Notes: generated from the letters alone by a model not told the origin. 41,434 bases of DNA from Pseudomonadota bacterium (GCA_018242465.1 JAFEBY010000110.1:1-41434); one strand, 5' to 3'; positions 1-8,709 are shown, counted from the stretch's first letter. Made by a program: numbers and translations.

Positions 1-92
1 CACCTGCCAGCGATAGACCTGCAGGTGGGGCGACAAGGGGCGTTGCGGATTCGCCATTGGCGTTTTCCTCGGATTGGTTCGATGCCCGGGAG

Positions 93-257
93 TCAGAAAT
101 CGATGCAGCGGCCGTCCTTCTCCCAATCCCCGTACCGCGTCGGTTCGAGGCCCGGGCGACCGTCGATCTCGCGGACCGGTGGGTGCGCCACGGGCGCCGC
201 TTCGGGCGCGTCGGGCTTGGGCGGAAGGGCGTCTTCGCCGATGATGTCATCGTCCAT
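93..257 (-). CDS. SDHAF4-like succinate dehydrogenase assembly factor (DUF1674)
   Basis: A 54-residue protein ending in the DUF1674 signature: an RPGLEPTRYGDWE core followed by a Gly-Arg-x-x-Asp-Phe C-terminus. In mitochondria and alpha/gammaproteobacteria this family binds flavinylated SdhA and helps succinate dehydrogenase mature; that role is family knowledge. The N-terminal half is acidic and Pro/Ala rich, as is usual for these short proteins. I chose the ATG at 257, which has a close AGGTG upstream; an in-frame ATG at 287 would add ten residues. It is divergent from ygfZ, another iron-sulfur/flavin-related factor. The match is confined to the last ~22 residues, but that is where the family is conserved. 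Confidence 0.8.
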   Translation of the reverse strand: MDDDIIGEDALPPKPDAPEAAPVAHPPVREIDGRPGLEPTRYGDWEKDGRCIDF

Positions 258-285
258 CACCTGTAAATGATACGTTCCGGCGGCC

Positions 286-1110
286 ATGCCCGACAACTCG
301 ACCCTTCGCGACTTCCACCTGCCCGACCAGTCCGTGCTGGAAATCTCCGGCCCTGATGCGCTCGCTTTCATGCAGGCCCAGTGCATGAACGACGTCTCGC
401 TGCTCGCCGATGGCCAGTGGCAGTGGAACGGCTGGCTCACCCCGCAGGGCCGCGTGATCGCGCTGTTCGCCCTGCTCCGGCGCGATGCCCAGACGCTGTG
501 GTGCGTGCTGCCGGATTCGCCCGCCGCGACACTGGCGCAGCAGATGCAGCGCTACGTCTTCCGCGCCAAGGTCAAACTGCGCCCGCGGGATGACCTCCAC
601 GTGGGTGGCCGTTTCGCGATCGTTGCGCAAACAGCAGTGGGTGGAGATGCCGCTTCGCTCGACCTCTCGACCGATGGCGAACACCGCGCCTGGCTGATCG
701 CCACCACGCCATTCGCCACCGATCCCGAATCGGAATCGCGCTGGCGCGCCAGTGACCTGCGCCACGGACTGCCGCGCCTCGCCGCCGATGCCGAGCCGAA
801 ATGGACCCCGCAACACCTCTCGCTCGATCGCCTGAATGCCTACAGCGTGAAGAAAGGTTGCTATCCAGGCCAGGAAATCGTCGCCCGCACGCACTTTCTC
901 GGGCAGGCCAAGCGTGGGCTGATGTTCCTGGATACCGCGCGACCGGTTGCCGTCGGCGCGAATGTTTCGGATGGAGCCCGCGATATCGGTACTGTCATCT
1001 CCAGCACTGGCACGCTCGCACTAGCGGTGGCATCACTCGATGCGATACCTGCGACGGTTGATGGCAACGCAGTGAATTCGCTTCCGCTGATTGACGGTCT
1101 TGCACGCTGA
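286..1110 (+). CDS. ygfZ: YgfZ/GcvT-domain folate-binding protein
   Basis: A 274-residue cytosolic protein of the YgfZ (IBA57) family, which uses a folate-binding GcvT-like fold to support maturation or repair of certain Fe-S enzymes. The diagnostic K-G-C-Y-x-G-Q-E motif is at residues 190-197 with the key Cys at 192, followed by I-V-x-R-x-H. It lacks the full length of glycine-cleavage T protein (about 360 residues), so GcvT itself is unlikely. The ATG at 286 gives an N-terminus that runs directly into the family fold. It is divergent from the SDHAF4-like gene and converges, 17 nt apart, with the lipase effector gene. Confidence 0.9.
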   Translation: MPDNSTLRDFHLPDQSVLEISGPDALAFMQAQCMNDVSLLADGQWQWNGWLTPQGRVIALFALLRRDAQTLWCVLPDSPAATLAQQMQRYVFRAKVKLRPRDDLHVGGRFAIVAQTAVGGDAASLDLSTDGEHRAWLIATTPFATDPESESRWRASDLRHGLPRLAADAEPKWTPQHLSLDRLNAYSVKKGCYPGQEIVARTHFLGQAKRGLMFLDTARPVAVGANVSDGARDIGTVISSTGTLALAVASLDAIPATVDGNAVNSLPLIDGLAR

Positions 1111-1127
1111 TTTCTCTAGGCCGGGGT

Positions 1128-2717
1128 TCAGCGCGACATCGCTGGTACCGGATCGCCCATCGTCTTTTGTGTTTCCTGGACATTCGCCGCTTGCGCGGTT
1201 TGCTGGCTGCGCTCGCGGTTCAGCGCATCCAGTTGGTGGAATGATGCTTCCGCCGGTTGCGCCGTCAACTCCGCTGCCGGTGCCGCGAGGCGTCGCTGTG
1301 CAGGATCACCGAGCTCGCCCTGGATCAGGAAGACATTCGGACCCGCGTTGCTAACCGGCCGCCCCATCAGCACGTGATCGATGCCGGTCATGCCGAGACC
1401 GTAGCGATTGCGCTCGTAGTTCAACAGCAATCCTGCCGAAAGATTGCCGCGATCCGTGATGGCCTCACCACCCGGCTTCGCAGCCATGGCATCGACGCCG
1501 TCCGCGATCCTGGTATAGGTCGCTTGCTGGGGATGGACTTGTGCGGCACCCGGCAATTGCAACGGGACCTCACCAACCTGCACGCGATGATGGTCGAAGT
1601 GCGCATCCATCGCCTGATCGATCGGCTCGGCATTGCGGCAATCCGACGTGCCGCAGATCGACGCCGGCGCCAGCTCCTCGACATAGCCTTCCGGCTTGGC
1701 GCGATCGACCTTGGGCAGGACGCGATACAGCAGCATCCCTTCTTCCGAACGATGGATCACGTTGAGGCGGGGATCATCGGGCACCGGCGACTTGTGCAGG
1801 AACGGCTGGTCGGACAACGCATTGAGATAGTCGACCATCAGGTTGCCACTGCGAGCCGACAGCCCGTTGCGGTGGTAGCCGCCACCGACGTCGGAGTGCG
1901 CCCCGGCAACCATCACATTGAGGAAACGGCCGTCATCGGTGATGCCGGGATCGAGGATATGGGTCGATTTGAACAAGTTGCGGCACTCGTCCTCGGCCGT
2001 GATCTGGAAGGCTGACAACACCGATGGCGGCAGCCGGCGGTCGTGGTTGCGCGGCTCGCCGGTTCCGACCGGATCGAACATCCCGACCGCTTGCGCGACC
2101 GTCCCGGGCGGCACCAGGTTGCGGGTGTATTCGACGACCATGTTGCCGTGCTCGTCGCGATGCATGCGACGGCCGTCGGGGTCCATGATCCCGCGCTCGT
2201 GCACCAGCCGCGAGAAGCCAGCGGCCTGCTCGGCGCCGCGACTGAAACCGATATCGGCAACCCGGATTTGCGCGTTGGGGTTTTCGGCCAGCCAATCGCG
2301 TGCCTGGATACAGAAGCGTGAATAAAGATCTTCCAGCCTCTTGTCATAGGAATACCCTGTTGCCAGATCTACAACTTTCTCGATCGCATTGCCACGCGTC
2401 CCGACACCGAATTCGTACTGGGCTTGCACGTTGAGATTCGCACCGCCCTGCTGGCGATATTCGGCGACCTGGTCAACCATCATGCCGATGTTCGTCTTGT
2501 GCGCCGGGTCGCGTTCGGCATCGTTTCCGGTGCCGTCAAACGCAGCGATATACAGGTATTCGTTCGGGTTGCCCGCATGCTTCAGGACCGGTGTATCGAA
2601 GCCACCCATCTCACGGCCTGCATCCTCGAACGTCTGCATTTGCCTGGCGCTGGCTGTGTACGTGCTGACACCATCCTCCAGCGCTCCGTCCTTGCCCTGA
2701 TGATGATTCTCGGTCAT
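1128..2717 (-). CDS. Predicted X-T4SS phospholipase effector: DUF2235/Tle1-like lipase with C-terminal XVIPCD
   Basis: A 529-residue protein with two parts. Residues ~50-345 look like the DUF2235/Tle1 alpha/beta-hydrolase: an FDGTGND entry motif (60-66), nucleophile elbow GFSRG with Ser159, a MFDPVG segment with Asp215, and AGAHSDVGGGY with His274, a plausible Ser-Asp-His triad. Residues ~415-505 resemble the XVIPCD, the C-terminal secretion tag recognised by VirD4 in Xanthomonadales T4SS: GIDHVLM, then VFLIQGELGDPAQRR, then Pro/Ser and Gln-rich blocks. There is no signal peptide, as expected for a T4SS cargo. The ATG has GGGGAG about 4 nt upstream. It lies 22 nt after the lipoprotein gene at 2740-3438. 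Phospholipase activity and antibacterial use are inferred from the families; no T4SS structural genes are in the window. Confidence 0.85.
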   Translation of the reverse strand: MTENHHQGKDGALEDGVSTYTASARQMQTFEDAGREMGGFDTPVLKHAGNPNEYLYIAAFDGTGNDAERDPAHKTNIGMMVDQVAEYRQQGGANLNVQAQYEFGVGTRGNAIEKVVDLATGYSYDKRLEDLYSRFCIQARDWLAENPNAQIRVADIGFSRGAEQAAGFSRLVHERGIMDPDGRRMHRDEHGNMVVEYTRNLVPPGTVAQAVGMFDPVGTGEPRNHDRRLPPSVLSAFQITAEDECRNLFKSTHILDPGITDDGRFLNVMVAGAHSDVGGGYHRNGLSARSGNLMVDYLNALSDQPFLHKSPVPDDPRLNVIHRSEEGMLLYRVLPKVDRAKPEGYVEELAPASICGTSDCRNAEPIDQAMDAHFDHHRVQVGEVPLQLPGAAQVHPQQATYTRIADGVDAMAAKPGGEAITDRGNLSAGLLLNYERNRYGLGMTGIDHVLMGRPVSNAGPNVFLIQGELGDPAQRRLAAPAAELTAQPAEASFHQLDALNRERSQQTAQAANVQETQKTMGDPVPAMSR

Positions 2718-2739
2718 GCGTCTCCCCTCGCGCGGCCAA

Positions 2740-3438
2740 TTAGTAGGTCTTGCTCCAGACCTTGATCAGGTCATTGCGGAACGCGCTGTACTTGTTTCCG
2801 GGCACCTGCTCTTTTCTCGTTGCCACATGCGCCAGCATGTACACGTTGATCGTGCGGTCGTCGATTTCCAGATAAATATCGGGAACGACATCGTCGCGGA
2901 GCCAGCCCTCCGGAATTTCGCTTGCATGCACCTGATGGTGGACACGCTGATCGGCGAAGATACTGCCAATATCCACAACAGCCGCGTGTCCCACGCCATC
3001 CAGCGATTTCCATCGAACCTCGGCAGGCTTGGGGAAGTTGGCGATACTGACTTCAACCGACCCCCACGCCTTCCGGTAATCGCTCCCATAGGGCGCTGGC
3101 CTGATCTTGTCAGGCGCATCCTCGATCACATAGTGGTGGTTGTAGGCCACCGTGCAGCCGATCGTGTTGTAGGCAATCGCCTGGAAATTGTGTTTCTTGA
3201 AACGCAACTCCGCGATCGGGTCATTCGCCGATTGGCTGGCGGGTTGCGATGTCGAATCTGTCGGTGCGGACATGGCGGTTTGGCATCCTGTCGTCAACAA
3301 CGTAAGCATGGCCGACGCCAACACGAGCGCGGGGGTTCCATTCGCTGGACGCAGCACCGGACCGGACTCCTGGCCCATTACTCCGCCAGCCGACTCTGTC
3401 TTCCCCCGTCCCATAGGCGCCCCAAAAAACGTGAACAC
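2740..3438 (-). CDS. Putative periplasmic lipoprotein, candidate immunity protein for the lipase effector
   Basis: A protein of up to 232 residues with an N-terminal hydrophobic stretch ending TLLTTGC (Cys52 from the GTG start), a slightly imperfect lipobox with Thr at -3. The mature part is a soluble domain of about 180 residues beginning with Asn/Gln/Ser-rich sequence; I do not firmly recognise it, though it vaguely resembles DUF3304-type lipoproteins. The GTG at 3438 has a GGTAGAG-like ribosome site; an ATG at 3378 gives a more normal signal-peptide length and may be the true start. It is immediately upstream of, and co-directional with, the XVIPCD lipase. Effector-lipoprotein pairs are the known arrangement for X-Tfe/X-Tfi toxins acting in the periplasm, so immunity is the best inference, resting on context. 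Confidence 0.65.
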   Translation of the reverse strand: MFTFFGAPMGRGKTESAGGVMGQESGPVLRPANGTPALVLASAMLTLLTTGCQTAMSAPTDSTSQPASQSANDPIAELRFKKHNFQAIAYNTIGCTVAYNHHYVIEDAPDKIRPAPYGSDYRKAWGSVEVSIANFPKPAEVRWKSLDGVGHAAVVDIGSIFADQRVHHQVHASEIPEGWLRDDVVPDIYLEIDDRTINVYMLAHVATRKEQVPGNKYSAFRNDLIKVWSKTY

Positions 3439-3488
3439 CGTTGCACTCTACCAGCAAATTCTCCGATTGTGCACGCCTGGTGGAAAGG

Positions 3489-4562
3489 TCAGATCTTCAG
3501 GTAGATCTTCCCGCGATCCATCCACCACATGATCACCCACCACAGCGCCACGAAGACAATGGCGAACGCCAGCGATGCCAGTTTGTCGCCGCCCCAGGGC
3601 GCGATCCAGCTCGCGAACGCACGGGTGTAGATCGCGCCCTGCCAGCCCAGCGCCGGTAGCGCGACCTGCATCAGTTCGGAGCCGCCATAGGCCGCGATGG
3701 CGTTGACGCCGAAGCGCCTGCCGATCGGCGGCCAGCCGCGCACATCGACCAGTGTGTGGCAGGCCAGCAGCGCAAGCATCGCCCAGCCCGTCGTCCACAA
3801 CACGAAGGACGGCGTCCACAGATTCTTGTTGAACGGGATCCACTGTGACCACAACCAGCCCAGCGCCAGCGCGATCACGCCGGCGACCAACAGCGTTTGC
3901 GTCCGGCGCTCCCGCAACCACACTCCCGCGCACAGGCCGATCAGGCTGCTGGCGATCGACGGCAGGGTCGCGAGCAATCCTTCCGGGTCATGCGCCTGTC
4001 CGGTCGCCGCGTTGTGGTCCCAGACATAGCGTCCGAACACCGCGCCATCGACGTGATCGACGATGTTGTCCCATTTCGCCAGCGTGCCGCTCGACATCAA
4101 CAACAGCGCATAGCCGCCGAGCAGCGCGACGATCGCGATCCACCACGCGCGCTTCGGCGTGTAGATGGCGAACAGCGACACCACCGCGAAACACACGCCG
4201 ATCCGCTGCAGCACGCCCGGCCAGCGCATCTCGCGCCCCGGCAGCCACCACGCCGCCAATGCATTGATCGCCAACCCCAACGCGATGATGCGCACCGCGC
4301 GCCACAGCGCCGCGTTGCGCAACACGTTCGGAGCCGCGCCCTGCTGCAAACGCGGCAGGATCGCCAGCGCCACCGACGCGCCCATCACGAACAGGAAGAA
4401 CGGGAACACCAGGTCGGTCAGCGTGCAGCCGTTCCATTCCGCGTGTTCCAGTGGCGCATAAACGTGATCCCAAGTGCCGGGATCATTGACCAGCAGCATT
4501 GCCACCACGGTCAATCCACGCAGGGCATCGACCGAGGCGAAACGCTGCGGCATGGGGTTCAC
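3489..4562 (-). CDS. HGSNAT-like/DUF5009 membrane acyltransferase
   Basis: About 357 residues with many hydrophobic segments (roughly ten), opening with the family motif RFASVDALRGLTVVAMLLVN and then FPFFLFVMGASVALA. This is the heparan-alpha-glucosaminide N-acetyltransferase catalytic-domain-like family, which in bacteria is thought to transfer acyl groups to cell-surface glycans; the substrate is unknown here. The GTG at 4562 overlaps the stop of the E1 gene by four bases (GTGA), which suggests translational coupling; an in-frame ATG at 4553 is the alternative. It ends with a basic, cytosolic C-terminus (GKIYLKI). It is the last gene of the 8629-3489 run. Confidence 0.8.
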   Translation of the reverse strand: MNPMPQRFASVDALRGLTVVAMLLVNDPGTWDHVYAPLEHAEWNGCTLTDLVFPFFLFVMGASVALAILPRLQQGAAPNVLRNAALWRAVRIIALGLAINALAAWWLPGREMRWPGVLQRIGVCFAVVSLFAIYTPKRAWWIAIVALLGGYALLLMSSGTLAKWDNIVDHVDGAVFGRYVWDHNAATGQAHDPEGLLATLPSIASSLIGLCAGVWLRERRTQTLLVAGVIALALGWLWSQWIPFNKNLWTPSFVLWTTGWAMLALLACHTLVDVRGWPPIGRRFGVNAIAAYGGSELMQVALPALGWQGAIYTRAFASWIAPWGGDKLASLAFAIVFVALWWVIMWWMDRGKIYLKI

Positions 4563-6829
4563 GTCAGTTCGCCAGCCGCCGCAACAATGTCGTCGTCTTT
4601 CGGAATCACGAGGAAAGCCGCTCCGGCCAATGGCGTGTAGGTGTCGGCACCGACCACGCGCTTCAGCGACTTGCCGCCGAACCCGGCCTCGGTGATCGCG
4701 GTGATCACGCCCTCGCCGATGCCGGCGCTGAAGCGGCCTTCATCGACGACGAGGATGCGTTCGCACTCGCCGGCGTGTTTCGCGATCGCCGCATGATTGA
4801 GCGGCACCAGCCAGCGCAGGTCGACCGTGCGCACGTTCCAGCCATGTTTCTTTTCGATCTCGCGAGCGGCGCGCAGGCTCATCGGCACGCCGTTGCCATA
4901 GGTGAAGATCACGCAATCCTTCGCATCGGGCCCGTAGACGCGCTCCTCGCCCACCACCAGCGCCTGGTCGGGCGTCGGGTAGTGCGTGAGCCACTGGCCG
5001 TCGCCGGCTTCGTACAGATCCTTGGTCATGTACAGCGCGATCGGCTCAAGAAAGACCGTGACGCGGCCATCCACCTTCGCCAGCGCCGCCAGCGTGCGCA
5101 GCATCATCGCCGCGTCGTCGCCGCGCGACGGGCAACCAACGACGAGGCCGGGGATGTCGCGCAACGGCGCGATCGAGTTGTCGTTGTGGAAATGGCCGCC
5201 GAATCCGCGCTGGTAGCCGAGGCCGGCGATGCGCACCACCATCGGGTTGCGGTACTGGTCGTTGCTGAAGAACTGCAGCGACGCCGCCTCGCCGCGAATC
5301 TGGTCGATCGCGTTGTGGAGGTAGGCCAGGTACTGGATTTCCGGGATCGGCAGCATCCCCATGTTGGCGAAGCCCTGGGCCATGCCGAGGATCATCGTTT
5401 CATCAAGCAAGGTGTTGAACACGCGACGATTGCCGAAGGCCTTGTGCAGACCCTTGGTGACGGTATAGACGCCGCCCTTCTGCGCCACGTCCTCGCCGAA
5501 CAGCAGCGTATCGGGATACTTGGCGAAGAGATCGTGCAACGCGTTGTTGATCTGGATGGCGAGATGGCGCGGCGGCAGTTTCTCCGGCAGTTTCTCCTCG
5601 CTGCCGAAGGCCTTGGTGCGCGCATTCGGAAGCGGCGGACGCCGCGCCTCGGCGGCGACCTTGTCCGGGGTGTACGGCGCCAGCGGACGCATCACGTGCT
5701 CCAGCGTTTCGATGCGCGGACGGCGATCGGCGTCTTCGGCCGCAGCGAAACACTTCCTGCGGGTCGATTCGTAGAGATCGAGGATGTCCTGCTTCGACAT
5801 CAGCCCCGATTCCAGTGCGATCGCCGCGCTGCGCAGCAAGGGATCGGTCGCTTCGACCTTCACCAGCTCCTCGATGTTGCGCCATTCCAGTTCGAAGTCG
5901 GTGCCGGCGTGGCCCATGATGCGCGTCGTGCGCAGGTGCAGGAAGGTCGGGCGACGGGTCTGCCGGCAATGCTCGACTGCACGCACCACGTCACCGTACC
6001 CGCTGGCGAGATCGAGGCCGTCGGCGGTGAAGTAGTCGAGGTCGGGGCGATTGCGGAAGCTCTCGCCGATCCAGCCGCCCGGTGTCTTCACCGAAATGCC
6101 GATGCCGTTGTCCTCGCACACGAACAACACCGGCGCCGGCAGCTTCTGGTAGGCCGTCCACGATGCCGCGTTGAACGCGGTCTGCGCGGTGGCGTGGTTC
6201 GCCGACGCATCACCAAAGGAGCAGATCGCGATGGAATCATCGGGAATCGGCAGCGGGTGACCGATGCGGCGCGCGGCCTCGATCGCTACCGCGGTGCCCA
6301 ACGCCTTCGGCAGGTGCGAAGCGATGGTCGAGGTCTGCGGCAACACCCACAACGGCTTGCTGCCCCACACCTTGTGGCGGCCACCGGATGCGGGATCTTC
6401 CGCACTGGCGGCGAAGGACAACGCCGAATCCATGATCGGATCCATCCCCGGCAACTTGCGGAAGCGTTCGGCCATGAAGCCGCCGCTGCGGTAATGCAGG
6501 AAGGCCGGATCGGTGTGGCGCGTCGCCCGCGCGACCATCGCGTTGCCTTCGTGGCCGCTGGAGCCGATGGTGTAGAAGACCTTGTTCTGCACGCGCAACA
6601 CGCGCGCCATCAGGTCGAGGTGACGCGAGATCAGTTGCGATTCGAACAGTTCGCGAAACCCCTTGGCGTCGAGTGCGCTGCCGTCGAGGATCGGCTCATC
6701 CGGCGTCGGCCGCACGTCCTTCGGGCCATCCCAGGCATTGACGAACTCGCTGAAATTGACGTCGCAGACTTCGGCGCGGTTGACGCCTTTCATGCGCGCG
6801 GGGATCGGGTTCGGAATGGGAGCGAACAT
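4559..6829 (-). CDS. Single-chain 2-oxoacid dehydrogenase E1 (alpha-beta fusion)
   Basis: A 756-residue thiamine-diphosphate enzyme. The first ~370 residues are an E1-alpha module (IGSSGHEGNAMVAR; a ThDP/Mg motif GDASANHATAQTAFNAA; EDNGIGISV). From about residue 425 to the end is an E1-beta module (LLFGEDVAQKGGVY; LDETMILGMAQGFA; PMVVRIAGLG). Both halves match branched-chain 2-oxoacid/2-oxoisovalerate dehydrogenase E1, which in many bacteria is two polypeptides. It would decarboxylate a 2-oxo acid and pass the acyl group to a lipoyl E2, but no E2 or E3 gene is in the window. It follows gcdH and a GNAT gene on the same strand and overlaps the acyltransferase gene by four bases. The exact substrate cannot be told from sequence. 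An internal ATG at codon 13 is a possible alternative start. Confidence 0.85.
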   Translation of the reverse strand: MFAPIPNPIPARMKGVNRAEVCDVNFSEFVNAWDGPKDVRPTPDEPILDGSALDAKGFRELFESQLISRHLDLMARVLRVQNKVFYTIGSSGHEGNAMVARATRHTDPAFLHYRSGGFMAERFRKLPGMDPIMDSALSFAASAEDPASGGRHKVWGSKPLWVLPQTSTIASHLPKALGTAVAIEAARRIGHPLPIPDDSIAICSFGDASANHATAQTAFNAASWTAYQKLPAPVLFVCEDNGIGISVKTPGGWIGESFRNRPDLDYFTADGLDLASGYGDVVRAVEHCRQTRRPTFLHLRTTRIMGHAGTDFELEWRNIEELVKVEATDPLLRSAAIALESGLMSKQDILDLYESTRRKCFAAAEDADRRPRIETLEHVMRPLAPYTPDKVAAEARRPPLPNARTKAFGSEEKLPEKLPPRHLAIQINNALHDLFAKYPDTLLFGEDVAQKGGVYTVTKGLHKAFGNRRVFNTLLDETMILGMAQGFANMGMLPIPEIQYLAYLHNAIDQIRGEAASLQFFSNDQYRNPMVVRIAGLGYQRGFGGHFHNDNSIAPLRDIPGLVVGCPSRGDDAAMMLRTLAALAKVDGRVTVFLEPIALYMTKDLYEAGDGQWLTHYPTPDQALVVGEERVYGPDAKDCVIFTYGNGVPMSLRAAREIEKKHGWNVRTVDLRWLVPLNHAAIAKHAGECERILVVDEGRFSAGIGEGVITAITEAGFGGKSLKRVVGADTYTPLAGAAFLVIPKDDDIVAAAGELT

Positions 6830-6848
6830 GGGGCCTATCGTTGGAACT

Positions 6849-7448
6849 TCAGTTGGATGGATCGATCCCTGCCCTGCGCGCGAACCATTCCTCGCGCGTC
6901 TGGGTCCAGATGTCGATGTGATGGGTATCGAGCGGTGGCGGATAGCTGCCGCGCCCGATGTTGCGCGCGCCGAGACGCTGCGCGACCTTCTGCGATTCGA
7001 TGTTGGCGGCGTCGATCGACTGGATCACGTTCGCCCAGCCGAGCGCATCGAAAGCCCAATCGATAGCGGCCGTGCAAGCCTCGGTGGCATAGCCCTTGCC
7101 GCGCCCGTCGGCGTGGAAGGCGTAGCCGACTTCGGTATCGGGCCAGCCATCGGGAAACCACGGGCCGGCCTGGCCCATGAACAACCCGGACGACTTCTCG
7201 ATCACAGAGAACATGCCGAACCCCTGCGTGAACCACGCCCCCGGCATCTGCAGGAAACGCCGCCAGGCATCGCCGCGCAGCAATGGCCCGCCGATGTGGT
7301 GCGTCGCCGGATCGGAAAACATCTCGGCGAAACGCGGGTAATCGCTGATGTCAGGGACGCGCAGGATCAGCCGCGCACTCTCGATTCGCGGCGCCCCTTC
7401 GCGCAGGCGCGCGAACCAGTCGGCGTGATCGGAAGCCGCGCGCATCAT
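6849..7448 (-). CDS. GNAT family N-acetyltransferase (RimJ/RimL-like)
   Basis: A 199-residue acetyltransferase. An ESARLILRVPDISDY opening, a central EVGYAFHADGRGKGYATEA segment carrying the acetyl-CoA loop (R-G-K-G-Y-A), and N-x-x-S-x-x-V-A-x-R-L-G-A near the end are typical of RimJ/RimL-type GNATs that acetylate amino groups of proteins or small molecules. The substrate is unknown. Tandem ATGs at 7448 and 7445 are equivalent starts. It sits 11 nt behind gcdH and 19 nt before the E1 gene, so it is probably cotranscribed with them. Confidence 0.85.
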   Translation of the reverse strand: MMRAASDHADWFARLREGAPRIESARLILRVPDISDYPRFAEMFSDPATHHIGGPLLRGDAWRRFLQMPGAWFTQGFGMFSVIEKSSGLFMGQAGPWFPDGWPDTEVGYAFHADGRGKGYATEACTAAIDWAFDALGWANVIQSIDAANIESQKVAQRLGARNIGRGSYPPPLDTHHIDIWTQTREEWFARRAGIDPSN

Positions 7449-7459
7449 GATCGTCCGAA

Positions 7460-8629
7460 TCAGAACGCGTTGATGCCGGTCAGCTCACGACCGACCACCA
7501 GCTGGTGCACGGTTTCCGTGCCTTCGTAGGTGATGACGGATTCGAGGTTGAGCGCGTGGCGAATCGCCGAGTGTTCGGTGGTGATGCCGGCGCCACCGAG
7601 CAGGTCGCGGCAATCGCGCGCGATGTCGATGGCCATGCGGCAGTTGTTCCACTTCGCCAGCGACACCTGGGTCGGCTGCATCTTGCCGGCGTCCTTCAAG
7701 CGCCCAAGCTGCAGCGACAACAGTTGTGCGGCGGTGATGCGGCGCGCCATGTCGGCCATCTTCAGCTGTGCCGCCTGGGTGGCCGCGACGGGACGCCCGA
7801 ACAGCACGCGTTCCTTGGTGTAATTCAGCACTTCGTCGAGGCAGGCGATCGCCGCGCCGATCGGGCCCCAGGTGATGCCGTAGCGCGCCTGGGTCAGGCA
7901 GCCCAGCGGTCCCTTCAGGCCCTTCACGTTGGGCAGGCGGCTGGAATCGGGCACGCGCAGGTTGTCGAAGAACAGCGCCGAGGTCACCGACGCGCGCAGG
8001 CTCATCTTGTGCTTGATGGTCTGGGCATCGAAGCCCTTCATGCCCTTCTCGACGATGAAGCCCTGGATGCCATCGTCGGTCTGCGCCCAGACGATGGCGA
8101 TGTCGGCGATGCTGCCATTGGTGATCCACATCTTGCCGCCGTTGATCACCCAATCACTGCCGTCCTTCTTCGCGACGGTCTTCATGTTGGCGGGATCGGA
8201 ACCGCCGTGGGCCTCGGTCAGGCCGAAGCAGCCGATCACCTTGCCGGCCGCCATTTCGGGCAACCAGCGCTTGCGCTGCTCCTCGTTGCCGTAAGCGTAG
8301 ATCGGATACATGCACAGCGACGACTGCACGCTGGCGAAGCTGCGGATGCCGGAATCGCCGCGCTCCAGTTCCTGGCAGATCAGGCCGTAGCTGACGCCGT
8401 TCAAGCCGGCGCAACCGTATTCCTCGGGCAGGGTCGCGCCGAGCAGGCCGAGTTCGGCCATTTCCGGGATCAGGTGTTTCGGGAACTCGCCCTTGTCGAA
8501 GCACTCGCCGATGATCGGCAGCACACGTTCGTCGGTGAACCGGGCCACGGAGTCCTGCACCGCGCGCTCTTCTTCGCTCAGCAGGGAGCGGACATCGTAG
8601 AGGTCGTAGGGGTTCAGGACAGCAGCCAT
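7460..8629 (-). CDS. gcdH: Glutaryl-CoA dehydrogenase-like acyl-CoA dehydrogenase
   Basis: A 389-residue flavoprotein spanning the whole acyl-CoA dehydrogenase fold. Motifs: CFGLTEAHGGSDP (134-146, FAD/substrate loop), WVINGGKMWITNG (160-172), and TYEGTETVHQ (367-376), where Glu369 is the expected catalytic base. The whole sequence, including LERGDSGIRS near residue 90 and the GAGITTEH segment, reads like glutaryl-CoA dehydrogenase, which converts glutaryl-CoA to crotonyl-CoA in lysine/tryptophan breakdown. It leads a same-strand run with the GNAT, E1 and acyltransferase genes. The Shine-Dalgarno is weak, but the N-terminus is normal for the family. A hairpin at 8686-8709 separates it from the preceding gene. 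Confidence 0.9.
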   Translation of the reverse strand: MAAVLNPYDLYDVRSLLSEEERAVQDSVARFTDERVLPIIGECFDKGEFPKHLIPEMAELGLLGATLPEEYGCAGLNGVSYGLICQELERGDSGIRSFASVQSSLCMYPIYAYGNEEQRKRWLPEMAAGKVIGCFGLTEAHGGSDPANMKTVAKKDGSDWVINGGKMWITNGSIADIAIVWAQTDDGIQGFIVEKGMKGFDAQTIKHKMSLRASVTSALFFDNLRVPDSSRLPNVKGLKGPLGCLTQARYGITWGPIGAAIACLDEVLNYTKERVLFGRPVAATQAAQLKMADMARRITAAQLLSLQLGRLKDAGKMQPTQVSLAKWNNCRMAIDIARDCRDLLGGAGITTEHSAIRHALNLESVITYEGTETVHQLVVGRELTGINAF

Positions 8630-8685
8630 GGGAGCGATACCGACGGTGGATGAAGCCGACCATTGTACCGGCCTGCCGAAACGGA

Positions 8686-8709
8686 GACGGGAGCCTCGCG
8701 GCTCCCGTC
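8686..8709 (-). terminator. Hairpin after the glycine-zipper gene
   Basis: A perfect 10-bp stem with a TCGC loop lies between the stop of the 8738-9583 gene and the start of gcdH. On the minus strand it is followed only by a weak T-rich stretch (CTCCGTTTC), so it may be a partial terminator or an mRNA-stabilising hairpin. Confidence 0.5.

Noticed and set aside
1128-3438. T6SS Tle1 effector
   Set aside because: The catalytic part fits Tle1, but the C-terminal XVIPCD-like block and absence of VgrG, PAAR or Hcp genes favour a T4SS cargo; a T6SS role is not fully excluded.
4499-7066. 855-residue open frame on the plus strand
   Set aside because: It lies antisense to the E1 gene, has His/Arg/Ala-rich sequence typical of GC-rich shadow frames and matches no family; the minus-strand frame has clear E1 motifs.
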